This document shows positions 28,064 to 32,200 of a DNA stretch of 32,200 nt, piece by piece. The stretch comes from an uncultured Gammaproteobacteria bacterium (GTDB taxonomy: Bacteria; Pseudomonadota; Gammaproteobacteria; Pseudomonadales; Pseudohongiellaceae): the NCBI GenBank assembly GCA_913058135.1, contig CAJXPR010000034.1, forward strand, positions 1 to 32,200. Direction: 5' to 3'. Position 1 is the first letter of the stretch; each line of letters begins with the position of its first letter. The position numbers and the translations under genes were made by a program. The notes beneath the pieces are model-generated. The model had not been told where the DNA came from. It did no database searches and was given only the letters and a program-made list of their open reading frames with translations.

Positions 28064-30406
28064 TCAATTGACGGGAGCCCGGTGCCGGCGCGTGAGGAAG
28101 CGCTCGCGCAATTGCTCCAGACGCGACAGCAGGACCGGCAGAAAAGTGAGATCCAGGACAAGTGCCAGCACCACGATCGGTACCAGCAACCTTGCCGCCT
28201 GCTGGAAATACAGGGTGCTGGCCAGCAACAGTATCAATGCTCCCAGGGTCAGCACAGCGGTGGTGATGATCAATGCCGGGCCGGCTTTGGTTATTGCCCC
28301 CTGTATGGCAGTGTCCACGCTCAGACCCTGCTGGCGTTGACGCTGATAGGTACTCAGAATATGAACCGTATCGTCAACAACCAGTCCGATACTGATACTG
28401 AACAGCATCATCACAAAGGGATCCACTGTACCTACCAGCAGTCCCCATGCACCGAACACCAGGGTCGCGGGCAACAGATTCGGGATGACACTGATCAGGC
28501 CAAAGTAAAGGCTTCTCAGGCCGATGCTCAATGCGAGGGTAATCATCAGCAGACTGATCAGATAGCTCTGTATCAACTCGACCGTGACGGCACGGTCCAT
28601 ACGGGCAAAAAGTAATGTGTTGCTGCCCCGCAGCAGACGCATGCTGCCATCAGCAAAGGTGTTGTTGAAGTAGTCGCCGATCGCCTGGTCCAGATCAATA
28701 ATGCCCTGATTGCTCATCGGTCGAGTAGTGATGAAAAACCGTATGGTGGAAAAATCACTGTTTATAAAGTTGGTCAGTGCATAGCTGTCCCTCTGCACAG
28801 ACACGTAGTTCATCAGGTGTTGCTCCACCAGGTCGGCTGACTCGGGCAGCCGATAGTTGTCGGAATTGTCACCGCCTTGCGAGCCTTCCAGCGTATCGTT
28901 GATGGTTTTTACCACCTCTACCAGACTGGCCACCTCAAACACATCATCGCGCTCACGCAACCACGACGCAAAGGCATCGACGCGTTGCAGAAACGCGGGC
29001 TCTATGGCGCCGTTAGTTTCGTTTGCTGCATTGACCGGGTCGGTGGCGACAATACCGTAGGTCATGCCGGTGCCTCGCTGCATGCGCTCGTTCAGCAGTT
29101 CATAGTAGGCATGCAGGGGAGAGTCCTGGTCAATGAAGTCCAGTCGATCAAAGTCCGGTTTGTTGAGCGGAAGCATCGCGGCGGCCATCAGGCCGGCAGC
29201 CATGACGATGGTAAAGATCCGGTGCGGGTAGCGTGCCACCAGGCGCTGGCACAATGCCAGAAAGGTTCCTGCCAGCCGTATTGCGCCGCTCGGTCCGCCC
29301 ACGGCCATGACCAGCGCCGGGAAGCTGAGAAAGCTAAGGAGCCAGGCAAACATGACTCCCAGCGCGACGATTGTGCCAAACTGGCTGATAGCAGGGGCCG
29401 AGGCATAATTGAGGCTGGCAAAACCGATCGCGGTGGTAAGTGCAGCCAGCGTCACCGGACGCAGGTTGAACGCCAGGCTGTGATGCATGGCCTGGTTGAT
29501 ATCCGCACCTGCGGCAAGTTGCTGGCGGTACACCGATAAAATATGGGCGCTGTTGGCAACCGCGATGATAACCACTACCAGGGGCGCCATGACTGACACA
29601 CTGTTCAGGGCAATGCCCGCCAAGGCCAGCGTACCGACCGTGCAGACGATGGTGAGCAGCGTCACCAGCAGAATGCAGGCGCCCTGACGCACAGACTGAA
29701 AGCAATAGCAGATGAACAGCACACATAACAGAATTACCAGCGGCAGCAATCGGGTCAGGTCCCGTATCATGGCCTCGCGGGTAGAGGTTTCGAACAGGGC
29801 TTCGGCACCCGGGGCGAACACAATGTCAGGGTAGTCCGCACGCAGGTCATCCAGGACCTCGTCAATGCCCTCAGCGATCTCGCGATTTTGAGCCGAGCTG
29901 CTGGTGCTCGAGGTCAGCCGCGCAGAGAACAGCGCCAGGTCTGCCGCGGGTGACACCAGTATGCCATTGATGAAGGGGTCTGCCATGGCCTTGTCGCGTG
30001 CCGCCTGCATGGCACCGGCGTCGACTTCATGGAAATTGCGGAAACGGCCTGGAAACAGGCCTATTTCTCCAAACGGCGAGTCGTATGCCACCACCGAGCT
30101 GGCACGACCGGTGTAGGGAATGCGCCGATATTCGCGATGCAGTGCACCCAGTGCCTCCAGTATGGGGGCCGAAAATACGTTGGTGGGGCCCGACGCGGCG
30201 ATCACGGCAATGCTGATGTCCTGACGGCTCGGGAACTCGGCGGCCAGCTGGTCGCGCTCGCTGACATAGGGGTCGTTGTCGCCCAGTAGCACGGATACCC
30301 GGGTGTCGAAACCGATTGTGGGCAGGCTCAGCGCCAGCAGCCCGGACATCAGCAGGCAGGCCGCAAGCCAGAGCACACGGTATTTTATCAGCAACTCCGG
30401 GATCAC
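28064..30406 (-). CDS. RND-superfamily exporter (MMPL/HpnN-like)
   Basis: This inner-membrane protein has 780 residues from the GTG at 30406. It has two tandem halves, each a periplasmic loop followed by a group of helices. The first helix is near residue 8-28, and the first loop carries GFDTRVSVLLGDNDPYVSERDQL, as in COG1033-type exporters. The second half ends in SIGLVVDDTVHILSTYQRQRQQG. It probably exports lipids or hydrophobic compounds by proton drive. The GTG forms a four-base GTGA overlap with the LysR stop, a coupling that favours this start over the ATG at 30454. In the first half the corresponding helix reads IAVANSAHIL, without the Asp pair. Confidence 0.87.
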   Translation of the reverse strand: MIPELLIKYRVLWLAACLLMSGLLALSLPTIGFDTRVSVLLGDNDPYVSERDQLAAEFPSRQDISIAVIAASGPTNVFSAPILEALGALHREYRRIPYTGRASSVVAYDSPFGEIGLFPGRFRNFHEVDAGAMQAARDKAMADPFINGILVSPAADLALFSARLTSSTSSSAQNREIAEGIDEVLDDLRADYPDIVFAPGAEALFETSTREAMIRDLTRLLPLVILLCVLFICYCFQSVRQGACILLVTLLTIVCTVGTLALAGIALNSVSVMAPLVVVIIAVANSAHILSVYRQQLAAGADINQAMHHSLAFNLRPVTLAALTTAIGFASLNYASAPAISQFGTIVALGVMFAWLLSFLSFPALVMAVGGPSGAIRLAGTFLALCQRLVARYPHRIFTIVMAAGLMAAAMLPLNKPDFDRLDFIDQDSPLHAYYELLNERMQRGTGMTYGIVATDPVNAANETNGAIEPAFLQRVDAFASWLRERDDVFEVASLVEVVKTINDTLEGSQGGDNSDNYRLPESADLVEQHLMNYVSVQRDSYALTNFINSDFSTIRFFITTRPMSNQGIIDLDQAIGDYFNNTFADGSMRLLRGSNTLLFARMDRAVTVELIQSYLISLLMITLALSIGLRSLYFGLISVIPNLLPATLVFGAWGLLVGTVDPFVMMLFSISIGLVVDDTVHILSTYQRQRQQGLSVDTAIQGAITKAGPALIITTAVLTLGALILLLASTLYFQQAARLLVPIVVLALVLDLTFLPVLLSRLEQLRERFLTRRHRAPVN

Positions 30407-31317
30407 TGGTCTGGCCCGTAGGTCCCGAACGTGCCTGCGTTGTCTTCCTGACATAATGCTATCCAGTTACGGATGCCAGTGCTGCGGAATTTCTGTTTGT
30501 GCAGGATAAAGTAAAAGCGACGCATCCAGTCGCGTTGTGGCGCGTACAGCGGCAGCAGACTGCCGCGGCGGAACGCTTCCTGCAGGGTAATGCGTGACAG
30601 ACAGCCGATACCCAGGCCGGCTTCGACGGTGCGCTTGATGGCCTCGGTATGTTGCAGTTCCAGGCGCAAATTGAGCCTGGGCATCAGTCCATACATGGCG
30701 TGTTCAAAGGCCTGGCGGGTCCCGGAGCCGGCTTCGCGGATGATCCAGTCAGCCGCCACCAGATCGTCGTCGCTGAGTGTTGGCCGTCCCGCCAGCGGGT
30801 GGTCCGGGGCGCAGAACAGGCTGAGTTCATCGTCGCGCCAGGGAATGACTTCCAGCGTCGAATCCTGCAGTTCACCTTCCACCAGGCCAATGTCGAGCTC
30901 AAAATTGCGCACCCGTTGGGTGATCAGCGAGGTGTTTTCCACGGTCAGGTCGACGCGTGAACCAGGATAGCGGTTCATGAATTTGGCCATGATCGGCACT
31001 GCCAGATAGTTGCCAATGGTCAGTGTGGCACCCACCTTGATATGGCCCACTTCGCCTTGCCGGGCCAGCAATTGCTCAAATTCCGTGGCCTGGTTCATTA
31101 GTGCCACGGCATGCGGGCGCAGGCTTTTGCCAAAATCATTAAGTTGCAGGCGTTTGCCGACCCGGTCGAACAGCTGCATGTCGAAGCGCTGCTCCAGCTC
31201 TTTCAGCGCAGCACTGGCGGCTGACTGGGACATGGACAGGCTGTCGGCTGCGTGTGATACGTTTTCGTGCCAGGCGGTCGCCAGGAAAACTTCGATCTGC
31301 CGCAAGGTGTAGTGCAT
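30403..31317 (-). CDS. finR: LysR-family regulator, FinR-like
   Basis: This 304-residue LysR regulator has an N-terminal helix-turn-helix (FLATAWHENVSHAADSLSMSQSAASAALKELEQRF). Its effector domain contains KVGATLTIGNYLAVPIM and GLGIGCLSR. In Pseudomonas the LysR regulator divergent from fpr is FinR, which activates fpr under oxidative stress and sulfite; the same divergent layout is seen here (154-base gap). A perfect ATC-N9-GAT site lies in the gap. The ATG is preceded by GGGGAGA at about ten bases. The stop overlaps the RND exporter start. Confidence 0.83.
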   Translation of the reverse strand: MHYTLRQIEVFLATAWHENVSHAADSLSMSQSAASAALKELEQRFDMQLFDRVGKRLQLNDFGKSLRPHAVALMNQATEFEQLLARQGEVGHIKVGATLTIGNYLAVPIMAKFMNRYPGSRVDLTVENTSLITQRVRNFELDIGLVEGELQDSTLEVIPWRDDELSLFCAPDHPLAGRPTLSDDDLVAADWIIREAGSGTRQAFEHAMYGLMPRLNLRLELQHTEAIKRTVEAGLGIGCLSRITLQEAFRRGSLLPLYAPQRDWMRRFYFILHKQKFRSTGIRNWIALCQEDNAGTFGTYGPDQ

Positions 31318-31349
31318 GACAGGGTTTCTCCCCGTGGTAACGAGATGTT

Positions 31350-31364
31350 ATCGTAATTTCCGAT
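31350..31364. promoter_or_regulatory. Predicted LysR-type (ATC-N9-GAT) binding site between finR and fpr
   Basis: ATCG-N7-CGAT at 31350-31364 is an inverted repeat that fits the general LysR box (ATC-N9-GAT, with T-N11-A core). It lies 33 bases from finR's ATG and 107 bases upstream of fpr. TATAGC at 31395-31400 may be an fpr -10 element. Confidence 0.55.
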
Positions 31365-31471
31365 TAACCTTATAGCATTAAATCATTTTACTGGTATAGC
31401 GTGACGGTTTACCATGCAGCCATTAAAATTTGCCTCTTTTCTTTTCATGCGACGTCTTACAGGATTTTGAA

Positions 31472-32152
31472 ATGGCTGCGATATCCAAACAGAGTGTGAC
31501 CAGCGTTCATCACTGGAATGAATCCCTGTTCAGTTTTACCACAACGCGAGACAAAGGTCTGCGTTTCGAGAATGGCCATTTCGTGATGGTGGGTATGGAA
31601 GTGGAAGGCCGTCCGCTGATGCGTGCCTACAGCATTGCCAGTGCCAATTATGACGAAGAGCTGGAGTTTTTCAGCATTAAAGTGCCCGATGGTCCGTTAA
31701 CATCAAAACTGCAAAATATCCAAGTGGGCGATGAAGTGCTGGTCAGCCGCAAGCCTACCGGCACTTTGACGGTCGATAATATCCTTCCCGGCAGAAACCT
31801 ATATTTGTTGGCCACGGGAACGGGCTTGGCGCCGTTTATGAGTATTATCAAAGACCCTGACGTTTATGAGCGCTTTGATAAAATTATTCTGACCCATGGC
31901 GTGCGTTATGAAAACGAACTGGCGTATCAAGAATTTATCAATGACCACTTGCCCAACCATGAATATTTTGGCGAAGCCGTGCGAGAAAAGTTAATTTACT
32001 ATCCCACCGTCACCCGCGAGGCTTATGTGAATCGGGGACGGCTCACTGACTTGATCAGCAGCGGTAAATTGATGCGTGATATTGGCTTGCCAGCGCTGGA
32101 TACTGAACATGATCGGTTTTTGCTGTGTGGCAGTCCGGCCATGCTGAAAGAC
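31472..32152 (+). CDS. fpr: Ferredoxin-NADP+ reductase, 3' end missing
   Basis: The first 227 codons of the FAD-dependent ferredoxin/flavodoxin-NADP+ reductase are present. FAD-binding motif MRAYSIASANYDEELEFFSIKVPDGPLTSKL is followed by the NADP-binding LYLLATGTGLAPFMSIIKD and LLCGSPAMLKDL near the end. The enzyme exchanges electrons between NADPH and ferredoxin or flavodoxin. The ATG follows AGGA (31461-31464) by seven bases. The real gene is about 258 residues long, so roughly 30 C-terminal codons are lost at the adapter join. Codons are more AT-rich than in neighbouring genes. It is divergent from finR. Confidence 0.93.
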
Positions 32153-32200
32153 CTGTCTCTTATACACATCTCCGAGCCCACGAGACAGGCAGAAATCTCG
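32153..32200. other. Illumina Nextera read-2 adapter, not genomic sequence
   Basis: CTGTCTCTTATACACATCT (32153-32171) is the Tn5 mosaic end, CCGAGCCCACGAGAC (32172-32186) the Nextera linker, AGGCAGAA (32187-32194) an 8-nt i7 index and ATCTCG (32195-32200) the start of the P7 arm. The 48 bases match the known construct without gaps. Read-through adapter was left in the assembled contig. Confidence 0.98.

Noticed and set aside
28082-29539. Plus-strand frames over the RND exporter
   Set aside because: They are antisense to a protein with clear membrane and family motifs; composition is Gln/His-rich as expected of shadows.
1-32200. tRNA or rRNA genes, CRISPR arrays, insertion sequences or prophage genes
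   Set aside because: Looked for on both strands; no cloverleaf-type sequence, spaced repeat array, transposase or phage structural gene was seen.

Overview
The window is about 32 kb of gene-dense DNA, roughly 58-60% GC, from a gammaproteobacterium. It is probably a Pseudomonas-, Cellvibrio- or Halieaceae-like, possibly marine, heterotroph. That view rests on the divergent finR/fpr pair, a PA2779-family protein, a PldA outer-membrane phospholipase, a YebC-family regulator, a YkuI-like EAL protein and two PQQ dehydrogenases with fused cytochromes. No rRNA, tRNA, CRISPR array, insertion sequence or phage gene was seen. No gene-free stretch exceeds 300 bases. Family names come from motif reading only; no database search was run.

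Layout. 1-117 is the C-terminal tail of an EAL-domain protein. 136-1536 holds a YebC/TACO1-family regulator (minus) divergent from a small P-loop kinase (plus). 1609-5085 is a PhnD-PhnC-PhnE-PhnE ABC importer operon with tightly overlapping genes and no C-P bond cleavage genes. 5091-8047 (minus) carries an orphan DesK-type histidine kinase, a VOC-fold protein and a secreted amidohydrolase. 8214-9529 (plus) carries an MscS channel and a PA2779-family protein. 9593-12011 (minus) holds an EAL phosphodiesterase and PldA. 12116-13711 is a secreted type-B carboxylesterase. 13719-15633 is a divergent LysR/pirin pair. 15757-17529 is an SLC13-type permease with two RCK_C domains.

The most distinctive block is 17570-28051. 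A lipoprotein PQQ dehydrogenase with an N-terminal heme domain (minus) diverges from a 1168-residue 7TMR-DISM hybrid sensor kinase. The kinase is followed on the same strand by a second PQQ dehydrogenase with a C-terminal heme domain, a DJ-1/PfpI protein, a rhodanese and a GNAT-inositol monophosphatase fusion. I infer that the kinase senses an extracellular substrate or redox state and controls periplasmic quinoprotein oxidation; this is not shown by the sequence.

28064-32152 carries an RND-superfamily exporter coupled by a 4-bp overlap to a FinR-like LysR regulator, which diverges from fpr (ferredoxin-NADP reductase). The last 48 bases (32153-32200) are not genomic. They match the Illumina Nextera read-2 adapter (Tn5 mosaic end, linker, 8-nt index and start of the P7 arm), so fpr is truncated and its last 15-16 apparent residues are artificial.
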